Source of the DNA: Candidatus Gastranaerophilales bacterium
Lineage (GTDB): Bacteria > Cyanobacteriota > Vampirovibrionia > Gastranaerophilales > Gastranaerophilaceae
Assembly (NCBI GenBank): GCA_944322975.1
Contig: CALUQS010000014.1
Location: forward strand, 1-36,217
Length of the DNA: 36,217 nucleotides
Reading direction: 5' to 3'
This document shows positions 1 to 8,188 of this stretch, one piece after another; within the stretch, counting starts at the first letter, position 1; every line of letters starts with the position of its first letter. The notes under the pieces were generated by a model. That model saw only the letters and a program-made list of their open reading frames with translations, made no database searches and was not told the DNA's origin. The position numbers and the translations under genes were made by a program.

Positions 1-206
1 GCAAAGAACGGGTGGAGCCCAAGAAACTTTCCGACCTGCTGTTCCGTTCGTACAGAAAGTAACACAAACCTGTGCTCGGCAACTCGGCACGTAAAAATTG
101 CTGAAGTATAAAGATTAATTTGGTTCAAATAATTTCCCGTGCCTCAAACAAACCTCGCTTGTAGTTGTTTGTGTAACTTTCTGTAATTCACTCCACAAAG
201 GTCGGA
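1..206. repeat. Imperfect long inverted repeat in intergenic DNA
   Basis: The segment folds back on itself. Bases 52-69 (acagaaagtaacacaaac) match the reverse complement of 167-184 with one mismatch; 30-37 (tccgacct) pairs with 199-206; 86-91 (ggcacg) pairs with 138-143. Read outward-in, both arms encode a similar peptide: frame 2 of the plus strand contains VQKVTQT and ends at a TAA at 92-94, and the minus strand (324 to 115) contains LQKVTQT. This looks like two converging copies of one short repeat rather than a gene. The text 14-35 (ggagcccaagaaac...) is also faintly like the 49-nt module at 26750-26798. The remaining bases up to 404 show no gene; the region directly upstream of 405 is AT-rich and probably holds its promoter. 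Confidence 0.5.
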
Positions 207-404
207 GGTGTTGCGGTATTCTCTGATTCAAATTTTTCTTTTTTATTTTCCTACTGATTAATTCCATTTTTTTGGGGGGCAGCTCAGTATCCGCCTCCGG
301 TTTTATTGTATGCATGAAATACACCGTCTATACGTGTAAATGGCATTATTATCTGTTACAATTAATGGGTAAACATATAAAAAAGTATTACAGAGGTAAA
401 TAAG

Positions 405-1739
405 GTGGAAAATATAATAAAAAGGGAAATTGCTTACCCGTATCTGACAAAACCTGTTGAAATATATGAACGTGAAAACGGTCATAAAATTGTACTTGCT
501 CACAAAGAGGGCGGGCTTGTAAATGTTTCAAGCTGGGTAAAAACCGGTTCTATAAATGAAACCGATGAAAATAACGGGATTTCTCATTTTTTGGAACATC
601 TTATGTTCAAAGGAACACACAAGCATAAGTCCGGTTATTTTGACAAGACTCTTGAAGCTAAAGGTGCAATTGTCAACGCTGCAACATGGAAAGATTACAC
701 TTTTTATTATGTAACTTTGCCAGAGGGGCCGGATAAGGCATATTTAAAACAAGCAATAGAACTCCATGCTGATATGATGCTTGACCCTGTTATCCCTGAA
801 GAGGAAATCGGACCGGTATTTAAATTAGGTGATGATAATGTTTCTCAAAAAAGAGAAAGACATGTTGTTATCGAAGAAATAAGAATGCGTCAGGACCAAC
901 CCTGGACAAAGATTTACAACTCAACAAACTTTAATATGTATACAAACCATCCATATAAAAGAGATGTAATAGGTTTTCCGCAAACCATTGCCTCTCTGCC
1001 CAGAGAAACTATTCTTAATTATTACAAAACACACTATACACCAAATAATATAACAACTATAATAGCCGGCGATTTTGACCATAAAGAGGTTCTCGACCTT
1101 GTATGCAAAGAGTTTGATTTTAAAGGAAGACCAAATTTTGATAATCCGAAACATAAACTCGATACACCCGTAACCGAGCCTAAGTATATTGAGTTAAAAG
1201 GTAAAATAAATACAGGGTTCGCTATTACCGGCTGGCTGGGACCTGTTGCCAAAGATTTAAAAGAAAATATAGCGCTCGAAATAGTCAATGTTATACTGGG
1301 CGAAGGTCAAAGCTCAAGACTCTATCAGAATCTGATAGAAAAAGCAAATGAACCGGTATTTAATATAGTTACAACCGACTTTTACAATTTTAAAGACGGC
1401 GGCAATTTCTTTGTTCAGGCAAATTACAAAGCTGATAAAAAAGAACTTGCGCTGGAACTAATCAAAAAAGAGCTGAATAATTTCTTAAGCGGCGATATGA
1501 CCCAACGGGAGTTTAACAAAGCAAAGAAAAAACTAAAATCACGTTTTGCTGAATCAGCCGAAACAGTATCCGATATAGCAGAAAACATCGGTTATTACAT
1601 GACTGTTTGCGACGATCTGGATCTTGTTGAAAAATATCCGCTTTTGCTTGAAGAAATCACAATAGATGACGTAAATGAAATTGCTAACAAATATCTTAAT
1701 TTAAACCACTCGGTAACAACTGTTTTGTTACCTGAATAA
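405..1739 (+). CDS. M16 family zinc metallopeptidase, catalytic subunit, cytosolic
   Basis: A 444-residue single M16 peptidase unit of the processing-peptidase type. The inverted zinc motif HFLEH is at residues 61-65 (His61 and His65 as ligands, Glu64 as general base), and the third ligand lies in VVIEEI at about Glu157. Between them sits an extra stretch of about 13 residues (roughly 135-149, containing GPVFKLGDD) that the paralogue at 22702 lacks. There is no signal peptide, so it should act in the cytosol. The start is GTG at 405, with an AGAGG 8-9 nt upstream. The next gene begins 20 nt downstream and encodes a non-catalytic M16 unit, so the two probably form a heterodimeric peptidase, as known for two-gene bacterial M16B enzymes. 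Substrate is unknown. Confidence 0.9.
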   Translation: MENIIKREIAYPYLTKPVEIYERENGHKIVLAHKEGGLVNVSSWVKTGSINETDENNGISHFLEHLMFKGTHKHKSGYFDKTLEAKGAIVNAATWKDYTFYYVTLPEGPDKAYLKQAIELHADMMLDPVIPEEEIGPVFKLGDDNVSQKRERHVVIEEIRMRQDQPWTKIYNSTNFNMYTNHPYKRDVIGFPQTIASLPRETILNYYKTHYTPNNITTIIAGDFDHKEVLDLVCKEFDFKGRPNFDNPKHKLDTPVTEPKYIELKGKINTGFAITGWLGPVAKDLKENIALEIVNVILGEGQSSRLYQNLIEKANEPVFNIVTTDFYNFKDGGNFFVQANYKADKKELALELIKKELNNFLSGDMTQREFNKAKKKLKSRFAESAETVSDIAENIGYYMTVCDDLDLVEKYPLLLEEITIDDVNEIANKYLNLNHSVTTVLLPE

Positions 1740-1759
1740 ATTTTATAAAGGAATTAAAA

Positions 1760-2989
1760 ATGAAAAAAACAATTTTAGATAACGGCATACCCCTTGTAAT
1801 AAAGGAAAATAAAAACACCCCCCGCCATGCTTTATGTTTTTATTTTAAGATAACCGAACCTGAAAAAAAGGCGGGCGTGTATACTCTTTTGAACAGATTG
1901 TTTTTGCAGGGCACAAAAAAACGTAATGCACACAATCTTGCTCAGGAGCTTGATGAAAATGCAATCGACTGCTACAGCGAAATGAAACAGGATTTTATCC
2001 GTTTTAAACTGCAATGTCTCAATGAAGATTTTGAAAAAGGACTTGAAATTCTTTCCGATATAATACAAAACTCCACTCTTGAAGATTTTGAAAAAGAAGT
2101 TATTAAACTTAAAGGAGAAATTCAAGCAGAGCTTGACGAGCCTAAAACTCTTGCTATGGACTCTTTTTATTCACATATTTTCAAAAATCACTCTTACGGT
2201 CATACATATACAAATATATTAAAAGACATTGATACAATAACCAAAGCAGACGTTATTGACGCATACCGCTGCCTTATTGAAAAATCTCCTAAAGTCATTA
2301 GCCTTGTCGGCGATTTTGGCGGAGAAAACGTTTTGGAACTTTTGAAAAAATACTTTTCTCAAATTAAAAACAATACGCAATGTGTTGTAGACAACGAAGT
2401 TAAAAAACTTGAACAATCAGAGATTGTAAAAGTTACAAAAGACGATGCTTCTCAGGCTCAGATTATTCAGGGCTGGCGGGTGCCGACAATTTTTGATAAA
2501 GATTACGCCGCTATCATGGTAATGAATACTCTTTTAGGCGCAAGCGGTCTTTCTTCAAGATTGTTTTTAGAATTGAGAGACAAAAAAGGGCTTGCTTATG
2601 TAGTTCGCAGCAGTTATGAAATATACGACCACAGTGCATTGTTTAATGTTTATATTGCAACAGAGCCTAAGAATATAAAAACATCGCTCGAGGGTTTTAA
2701 AGTTGAACTCGATAAAGTGAAACATACACCTGTTAGCGAAACAGAACTTGAAAACGCAAAAAATAATCTGCTTGGCAAACGTCAATTCTTTAGTGAGACA
2801 AACCTTCAACAGTCAAGCCTTATTGCTTATTACGAGGACAAAAATCTTGGTGCGGATTTTGAACAAACTTTCACCCAAATGGTGCAAAAAGTCAGTGCAG
2901 AAGATATTCAAAGGGTTGCAAATGCGTATATAAATGACAAATACGTTTTAACAGTACTGGCACCGGCTGATTATTTGAAAGGAATATAA
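1760..2989 (+). CDS. M16 family protein lacking the zinc motif (partner subunit)
   Basis: A 409-residue M16-fold protein. At the position where the catalytic motif HxxEH should be, the sequence reads YTLLNRLFLQGT, so neither zinc-binding histidine is present. The C-terminal substrate-binding signature is intact: SSRLFLELRDKKGLAY, with the Arg and Tyr that contact substrate in M16B enzymes. This is the normal division of labour in two-subunit M16 proteases: this chain supplies the R/Y pair and half the chamber, and the upstream chain at 405-1739 supplies zinc. RBS AAAGGA lies about 7 nt before ATG. It is followed after 3 nt by the PilZ gene, so the three genes read as one operon. No secretion signal is seen. 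Confidence 0.88.
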   Translation: MKKTILDNGIPLVIKENKNTPRHALCFYFKITEPEKKAGVYTLLNRLFLQGTKKRNAHNLAQELDENAIDCYSEMKQDFIRFKLQCLNEDFEKGLEILSDIIQNSTLEDFEKEVIKLKGEIQAELDEPKTLAMDSFYSHIFKNHSYGHTYTNILKDIDTITKADVIDAYRCLIEKSPKVISLVGDFGGENVLELLKKYFSQIKNNTQCVVDNEVKKLEQSEIVKVTKDDASQAQIIQGWRVPTIFDKDYAAIMVMNTLLGASGLSSRLFLELRDKKGLAYVVRSSYEIYDHSALFNVYIATEPKNIKTSLEGFKVELDKVKHTPVSETELENAKNNLLGKRQFFSETNLQQSSLIAYYEDKNLGADFEQTFTQMVQKVSAEDIQRVANAYINDKYVLTVLAPADYLKGI

Positions 2990-2992
2990 ATT

Positions 2993-3619
2993 ATGGCGCT
3001 TTCTCCTGTAAAAAGAGGTCAAAAAGTTCAAATAGAAGTCGATATAGGCATAAGTAAAATTATAATAGATTGTTATATTTTAGAAGCCGAATCAGACAGG
3101 CTTACTCTGTCTTTTCCTCCTTCTAAAAATGAATACACGCCTTATTTAAGCGAAGGCACCGAGATAAAAGCCTTTGTGTATAGTTTCACCGGTATAATGA
3201 TTTTTGATTCCATTGTTTTTGATCCTCCGTTTGACGGTCAAATGGTTATAGAATTCAGCGAACATCATCAGGTTATACAAAGACGTAAATACCTTAGAAT
3301 GCCTTTTATATCCGACTTTTTTATTGAAAGAGAAGAGGATGAGGGCAATATAAAAACATCTACGGTGGATTTAAGCGGCGGCGGAATCAGATTTTTAAGC
3401 GAAACCCCAATTACACCGGATAAAGTTTACAAAGCCCAGCTGAGACTTGTCCCTTATGAACCAATGATTAAAGTTGAAGGGACAGTGCTTAAAAAACATT
3501 TTTACAGGGCAAATGAATATGTCATGGAATTTTTGAAAATCGATGAAAAAGACCGTGATAAAATAATTCAAAAATGTTTGACTATAGAACGTATTCAAAA
3601 CTCCCAAGCAAATTCATAA
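2993..3619 (+). CDS. PilZ domain c-di-GMP-binding protein (YcgR-like two-domain)
   Basis: A 208-residue protein. Residues about 1-90 form a beta-rich N-terminal domain resembling the YcgR/flagellar-brake N domain. Residues about 96-205 are a PilZ domain with both c-di-GMP contact motifs: RRKYLR at 97-102 (RxxxR) and DLSGGG at 126-131 (D/NxSxxG). It should bind cyclic di-GMP and pass the signal to an unknown partner such as a motility or surface machine. The only diguanylate-cyclase-like domain in the window (in 12126-13451) is degenerate, so the ligand must be made elsewhere. The start lies 3 nt after the upstream M16 stop, and its ribosome-binding site (AAAGGA) lies inside that gene's last codons, indicating translational coupling. 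Confidence 0.88.
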   Translation: MALSPVKRGQKVQIEVDIGISKIIIDCYILEAESDRLTLSFPPSKNEYTPYLSEGTEIKAFVYSFTGIMIFDSIVFDPPFDGQMVIEFSEHHQVIQRRKYLRMPFISDFFIEREEDEGNIKTSTVDLSGGGIRFLSETPITPDKVYKAQLRLVPYEPMIKVEGTVLKKHFYRANEYVMEFLKIDEKDRDKIIQKCLTIERIQNSQANS

Positions 3620-3620
3620 T

Positions 3621-3660
3621 TAAAAAAGAAAAAGACAAGATATACAATCTTGTCTTTAGT
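3621..3660. terminator. Bidirectional intrinsic terminator between convergent genes
   Basis: An 11-bp stem (3631-3641 with 3647-3657) encloses a 5-nt loop. An A-rich run lies on its left, which becomes a T-run for the minus-strand transcript of 3701-5638; a short T run lies on its right for the plus-strand operon. It sits between two converging genes, as expected for a shared terminator. Confidence 0.8.
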
Positions 3661-3700
3661 AATAGATGATGTATATAGTTAAGCTAAATTTCGTTTTTAA

Positions 3701-5638
3701 TTATCTTGAGCCATATGGCGATGCGTATAACTCTTCAAAACCGAGACCTGACCCTGCCGGTCTTTGAGATAAAGCATCAGTACTTTGTGAGGCTGTTGTC
3801 TGTTGTCCTGAAAGGAATTCATCTGCGTTGTTCAAAGCCTGCTTGCTGCTGTTCATTGCATTTATGTAATCCTGCATTGCCTGTGCTGATTCAAATCCGT
3901 AAGATTGTGCGAGTGCATCAGCATCCTCTGTGCTCAGTGTTGTAACATTGCCGCCTGTTAATGCCATTGTAGGATAGCCAATAGATGCTCTGTGCTGTTG
4001 TTCAAACAATTTCGCATTTTTAAGGTGCAATCTTTTTTTAGCTGATTTGATAGCTGAATTGTTTTGTTCAATCAAATTTGTCAATCTTTTCTGTTTTAAT
4101 TCCAGTCCGGCAATTGATTCTAATTTTTGAGTTGTTGATAAATTACTGTTGTTTTCAATCTGTTTAATGTTCTCATTTGTTTCTTTTAACGCTTTTTCCA
4201 GCTTTTGTACTCTTGCTTTTGCAACATTTATTCTTTCAAGCAATCTTTCTGCTTTTGCAAATGACTTAACCATCTCAAGCTGGTCTTGGGCTTGTGTCAG
4301 CTGTAATTTTCCTTCGTCTGAAAGATTTTTGTCTGATTTAAGATTTTTAATTTTTGTATTAAGTTCTTCAATCTGCAGCTCACGGACACCGGCAACGGAC
4401 TGTTGTTTAATCAGTTTTGCTCTTTGCTCGATTTTTGCGGCAATCTGTGTATCTATTGACGTTGCGTCTGCTTCTGAAAGAGTTTGTTTTTGTAGTTTTA
4501 AATCATCGATTTCCTGTGTGAGTTGATTGATTTTTGCATTGTTATCCTGAACCGTTGCCTGTTCCGGCATAGCTGCTTTCTGCGCTTGCAATTGTTCTCT
4601 GGTATCAATTAATGCTTTTAACTGGTTTTCTTTTTGTTCAATAATCTGGGCATTTTTATCCGGTCTTTTTCTTAATTCAATAAGTTCTTTGTGCAGTGAT
4701 TTTTCTTTATCAGCAATAGTTTTTATTTGTTTATCAAATCTTGTTTCATAATACTGTTTGATATTCTGTTTTGCATTTGTTGATTTAAAAGAGGCTTCCC
4801 AATTTGTTTTAAGATTTTTATTCAATGTAGAAATTGCATCAGTAGCGGAATTTGTAACTCCGTTGTCTTTTACGTAATTGTATCCGTCTTTTATTTTAGT
4901 GCCAGAGTATTCAAATGTCTTGCGTGTTGCCTGCAATGGGGCTTTTATGCCTTTGTATGTACTGACATTAACTTTTGCGGTTTTTAATGCGCCTTTTGCA
5001 CCCGCAACAGAACCAACGATTGCAGTTGCACCGGAGCCTATTTCCTGCCAGGCGGCTTCTGCCTGGGCATCTGTTTTTGCCTCCATAGCTTTCTTGATAC
5101 CTTTACCGGTTTGCACTGCGCCCATTACAACGCCTGCCCCAACCAGAAAAGGTGCTGCAGCACCGCCAGTTGCTACAGTCAAGGCTACTGCACCTGCTGC
5201 AACCGCAGCTGTCGTTAATGTACGTTTTATACTAAATTTGCCGTTTTCGTCACAGACCATTCCCTTAAAGAAATTGCCTACGCCTTTAACAAAATTTTTG
5301 CATTTTTTACCGAAACTTATTTTTCCGTCATCGTTCCCATCACCGGTAGTCGGAATTACTGTTTCTTCCGGTGTTTGTTGAGCTTGAGAAGAAGTTACCG
5401 TATCAACCGGCGCTTGCGCCTGAACAGGATTTTGTACAGCGGAAGTTTGGTTTTGAGCAGACGAATCTTGAGCATTGGTCCGCTGCTGTTGCTGCAATGA
5501 TTTTCTTATTCGTTCATATTGTGCCTGCTGCATCTGCTGAACCTGCTGCATTGTCTGCATCAAATAAGTCCAGTACAAACCATTTTGATAGTTTGACGGC
5601 AGTGCAGAATAAAAATTCATTCCGTATCCCATTCCCAT
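3701..5638 (-). CDS. Large Ala/Gln-rich coiled-coil protein of unknown function
   Basis: 645 residues with no family I recognise. From the N-terminus: a Met/Gly/Tyr-rich start (MGMGYGMNFYSALP); a Gln-rich stretch at about 28-60; a Pro/Gln/Ser linker to about 95; a short GDGNDDGKISFGK segment with EF-hand-like Asp spacing; a hydrophobic Ala/Gly/Val-rich stretch at about 135-185 that could span or insert in a membrane; then about 330 residues of charged heptad-type coiled coil (about 285-550); and a Ser/Gln/Gly-rich tail. RBS GGAG lies 11 nt upstream of the ATG. There is no classical signal peptide. It may be a structural or surface-associated protein; this is inference from composition. It appears to be a single-gene transcript ending at the terminator at 3621-3660. 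Confidence 0.8.
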   Translation of the reverse strand: MGMGYGMNFYSALPSNYQNGLYWTYLMQTMQQVQQMQQAQYERIRKSLQQQQRTNAQDSSAQNQTSAVQNPVQAQAPVDTVTSSQAQQTPEETVIPTTGDGNDDGKISFGKKCKNFVKGVGNFFKGMVCDENGKFSIKRTLTTAAVAAGAVALTVATGGAAAPFLVGAGVVMGAVQTGKGIKKAMEAKTDAQAEAAWQEIGSGATAIVGSVAGAKGALKTAKVNVSTYKGIKAPLQATRKTFEYSGTKIKDGYNYVKDNGVTNSATDAISTLNKNLKTNWEASFKSTNAKQNIKQYYETRFDKQIKTIADKEKSLHKELIELRKRPDKNAQIIEQKENQLKALIDTREQLQAQKAAMPEQATVQDNNAKINQLTQEIDDLKLQKQTLSEADATSIDTQIAAKIEQRAKLIKQQSVAGVRELQIEELNTKIKNLKSDKNLSDEGKLQLTQAQDQLEMVKSFAKAERLLERINVAKARVQKLEKALKETNENIKQIENNSNLSTTQKLESIAGLELKQKRLTNLIEQNNSAIKSAKKRLHLKNAKLFEQQHRASIGYPTMALTGGNVTTLSTEDADALAQSYGFESAQAMQDYINAMNSSKQALNNADEFLSGQQTTASQSTDALSQRPAGSGLGFEELYASPYGSR

Positions 5639-5782
5639 ATAACAGTTTTCTCCTAATAATAAATCCCGTGTTTTTTCTCTTAATTTCCCTTATTTAATTA
5701 AAGTTTATTTTTGAATATAAATTGACTTAATTTTTAAGTTTATTAAGTAATGTTACAAAATTAATAATACAGCCGCTACAGA

Positions 5783-5816
5783 CAAAAAAAAGCTGTTGAA
5801 TTAAATTCCAACAGCA
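5783..5816 (-). terminator. Intrinsic terminator of the receiver-like gene
   Basis: Stem 5792-5798 (gctgttg) pairs with 5809-5815, extended by aatt/aatt with one bulged base. On the minus strand it is followed by eight consecutive T (the A run at 5784-5791). It lies about 30 nt after the stop of 5846-6238. Confidence 0.85.
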
Positions 5817-5845
5817 CAGTCTAAACAGGGATGATAAAATAAATT

Positions 5846-6238
5846 TTAGTTAACACCGGTATTAGGCAATGAATCCAGTCCGGAGGTACGCCCGTGTAAT
5901 ATGTCAAGGAGCGTGTCATAAGAATCTGCAAAAGTTAAAGATTTGTCATTCATCATTCTTAATGTTTTTTGCTCCAATGTTGAGTTTGTTATTATGGTCT
6001 TAATAGGAAAATATTCGCTGAATTGTTCAATAACAGAGGCTATAACAAAATTATACATATTAGCGTCAATTATTACGTAAGAAATTCCGGCAATTTCAAG
6101 ATATCTCTGTGCGGAATCGGCTTCTGTCACAGAAAAAATATTTTTTTCACAGATACCGGCTTCAATGCATTTTTCTGCGATTTCTGTTATTGCATTCAAA
6201 TCTTCTTGTATAATAAGTACACTTGTTTTGTTAATCAT
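5846..6238 (-). CDS. Stand-alone degenerate receiver-domain protein
   Basis: 130 residues with the alternating strand/helix pattern of a response-regulator receiver: strand 1 VLIIQED, strand 3 YVIIDANM with an Asp where the phospho-acceptor sits, and strand 4 KTIITNST. The acidic pair after strand 1 is reduced (QED) and the conserved Lys-Pro after strand 5 is absent (LTFADSY). No output domain is present. It may be a phosphorylation-independent or weakly phosphorylated single-domain regulator. It stands alone between two minus-strand genes with its own candidate promoter (6334-6362) and a roughly 90-nt structured leader. Family assignment rests on fold pattern rather than a full motif set, so moderate confidence. 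Confidence 0.6.
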   Translation of the reverse strand: MINKTSVLIIQEDLNAITEIAEKCIEAGICEKNIFSVTEADSAQRYLEIAGISYVIIDANMYNFVIASVIEQFSEYFPIKTIITNSTLEQKTLRMMNDKSLTFADSYDTLLDILHGRTSGLDSLPNTGVN

Positions 6239-6248
6239 TTCTTTCTAA

Positions 6249-6316
6249 AACCTCTTACAAAGAGGTTATCGGATTTTAATCAAAAATCTTTACAACTTTA
6301 GTTGTAATATCCTCCA
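6249..6316 (-). promoter_or_regulatory. Structured 5' leader of the receiver-like gene
   Basis: Two hairpins lie in the leader. Arms 6290-6297 and 6300-6307 (ttacaact/agttgtaa) form an 8-bp near-palindrome, and 6249-6256 with 6260-6267 (aacctctt/aagaggtt) form an 8-bp stem with a 3-nt loop. The only SD-like bases near the start codon (AGAGG on the minus strand) are inside the second stem, 12 nt from ATG. A strong GGAGG at 6311-6315 has no start codon at a usable distance. Together this suggests translational control, but no known riboswitch class is recognised. Confidence 0.35.
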
Positions 6317-6333
6317 AATGATGTAGATGACAG

Positions 6334-6362
6334 ATTATACTTCTCTCTGTTTGCAACGTTAA
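6334..6362 (-). promoter_or_regulatory. Candidate sigma-70-type promoter for 5846-6238
   Basis: On the minus strand a perfect -10 TATAAT (6334-6339) is preceded by TTAACG (6357-6362, four of six matches to TTGACA) at a 17-bp spacing. The transcript would start about 90 nt before the receiver-like gene. Confidence 0.45.
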
Positions 6363-6420
6363 CACACCATATTTTCTGCACAAAAAATAAAGATATTCAT
6401 CAAAATTTTAGACAAAAAGG

Positions 6421-7875
6421 TTATTTTTTTATAACTTCTATACATTTGTATTCGTTCAAATACGGCAGATGAGCTTCTGTAATAAGTTCGCCCGGGAGTA
6501 ATATCGATATTCCGGGAGGGCATTCCGCAATCACTTCAGCCGAAATTCTGCCTATTGCTTTTTCTTTTGCAATTGTTTCTTTTTCACTGTAGTACGCCTC
6601 ACGCGGGTTCATAACGATTTTTGGCGTAAGCATCGGCATGTGTTTTCTTTTTTCAATATAATAAATATCCGAATAGTTTGATTTGGCAATTTTTTCTATG
6701 GAATTTACAAGATACTGTATTTCCTGTTTTGTGTTACCTATATTTATCAACAGCAAAACCCCGACATCGCTTGCGGATTCGACTTCTATATCAAAATCAA
6801 TTTCGAGAATACTTTCCAGACGCTTGCCGGAAAGTCCGTCAACACTGATAAATATTTTTGTAATATCCTGATTAAAGTTTTCTGTAGCCTCTAAAACATT
6901 TACACCTTCGATTTTATGCAATTTTTTACGTATAAATTTTGCATATTGAATAGCGCGGCTCAACTGTCTTTTGCCTTTTTTAGATTCAAGGTTTGCTCTT
7001 GCAGCATCAAGACTTGCCATTAATAGCATAGAAGGGCTTGTTGTCTGTAAAAGCTGCAGCGTTCTTTCTACTTCATCAGGGTTAAATTTTGAACCTTTTG
7101 GAATATGCAGCATAGAACTCTGCGACATACTTCCGCCTGTTTTGTGCAAAGAATGTACAACAGCGTCTGCACCAAGATGTATTGAAGACACCGGCAGGTT
7201 TTTGTTAAAATTCCACAAACAGCCGTGCGCTTCATCTACAATCAATGGAACATTGTATTTTTTGCACACATCGGCAATGGATTTTATATCAGAAACAACC
7301 CCTTCGTATGTAGGGTTTGTTATCCACACCATAGAAACATCTTCATTTTCTTTTAAAGCTTTTTCAATATCTTGAGGTCTTATTTCTCCCCACAAAGACC
7401 ATTCATTCAATTTTTCAGGCAAAATCCATACAGGCTCCGCACCTGAAATAATCATACCGGTAAGTATTGAGCGGTGGCAGTTCCTGTTAACAATAACTTT
7501 TTTACCCTTTTTAGACTGGCACATTGCAAGGGTTAAATTTCCTATTGTAGAACCGCCGACAAGGAAAAAGGTTCTTTGTGTGCCAAAGGCCTGGGCAGCA
7601 AGCTCTTGAGCCTCTTTAATAGGGCCTGTTGCAGGGTGAAGAGTGCCAAGGTTATCAAATTCATCTGTTGTATCTAAAAGCAAAGCACGGTTTCCGACAA
7701 GTTTTTTAAACGGCTGGTAAGAAGCACGTCCCCCTGTATGCCCCGGAATATGAAACTGCATCATAGGGTTTTTATAAAATTTTTCAAGTGCTTCAACAAG
7801 CGGTGCTTTTACATCGCTTTTTAAGTCATCGGAAATTTTACGGAACTTACGTGTTTTTGTCTTTGCTTTTAACAT
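6421..7875 (-). CDS. Orn/Lys/Arg decarboxylase family, PLP-dependent (SpeA-like)
   Basis: 484 residues, the usual length of the short Bacillus-SpeA-like branch of fold-I (aspartate aminotransferase fold) amino-acid decarboxylases, which lack the N-terminal wing domain of the enterobacterial inducible enzymes. Visible signatures: FHIPGHTGG at 41-49; VDEAHG at 213-218 (Asp214 for the PLP ring nitrogen, His217 stacking); and HSLHKTGGSMSQ at 241-252 with the Schiff-base Lys245. The conserved C-terminal Orn/Lys/Arg decarboxylase region is also present. It would make agmatine, cadaverine or putrescine; which of these cannot be told from the sequence. GGAG is 12 nt upstream of ATG, rather distant. 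No polyamine-pathway neighbours are present. Confidence 0.88.
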   Translation of the reverse strand: MLKAKTKTRKFRKISDDLKSDVKAPLVEALEKFYKNPMMQFHIPGHTGGRASYQPFKKLVGNRALLLDTTDEFDNLGTLHPATGPIKEAQELAAQAFGTQRTFFLVGGSTIGNLTLAMCQSKKGKKVIVNRNCHRSILTGMIISGAEPVWILPEKLNEWSLWGEIRPQDIEKALKENEDVSMVWITNPTYEGVVSDIKSIADVCKKYNVPLIVDEAHGCLWNFNKNLPVSSIHLGADAVVHSLHKTGGSMSQSSMLHIPKGSKFNPDEVERTLQLLQTTSPSMLLMASLDAARANLESKKGKRQLSRAIQYAKFIRKKLHKIEGVNVLEATENFNQDITKIFISVDGLSGKRLESILEIDFDIEVESASDVGVLLLINIGNTKQEIQYLVNSIEKIAKSNYSDIYYIEKRKHMPMLTPKIVMNPREAYYSEKETIAKEKAIGRISAEVIAECPPGISILLPGELITEAHLPYLNEYKCIEVIKK

Positions 7876-8188
7876 TTAGCATACAATCTCCATCGATTTT
7901 AAATACAACGATTAAGTTAATACTGCTTATAAAGCTACTGTATCATATTTACGCAGTGACCCCACGTACTTGTTGCGTGCGCCGCAGTATACGGACAATG
8001 ATTGAATTTGTTTAATGCACATTTTCAACAAGTTATCGGTGTCTGTTGACTTATGAAATAATACAACAAAAATATTTTTTGTTGTACCATCATGTATATT
8101 ATTGCATATATTTAAAAATACATACAAAAATAAAATTGCTATTATAGTGTAAACATTAGTAACAAAAAAGAAGAAAAGGATAAGATTT
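7876..8188. other. Divergent intergenic region with an AT-rich inverted repeat
   Basis: 313 bp separate the divergent decarboxylase and aroF genes, and no coding signal is seen. The only clear structure is a 23-bp inverted repeat at 8063-8085 (acaacaaaaa / tttttgttgt around tat), which could be an operator or a weak hairpin. A TATAGT at 8143-8148 may be the aroF -10 element; no good -35 was found. Confidence 0.4.

Noticed and set aside
115-324. 69-codon minus-strand open frame
   Set aside because: Its C-terminal half lies in the inverted repeat and its peptide is mirrored on the opposite arm; no clear ribosome-binding site. Treated as repeat DNA.
4878-5381. 167-codon plus-strand frame inside the coiled-coil gene
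   Set aside because: Antisense shadow of the Ala/Gly-rich segment; no ribosome-binding site.
7876-7893. Six-codon upstream frame ending just before the decarboxylase ATG
   Set aside because: Minus-strand ATGGAGATTGTATGCTAA has no ribosome-binding site; likely chance.
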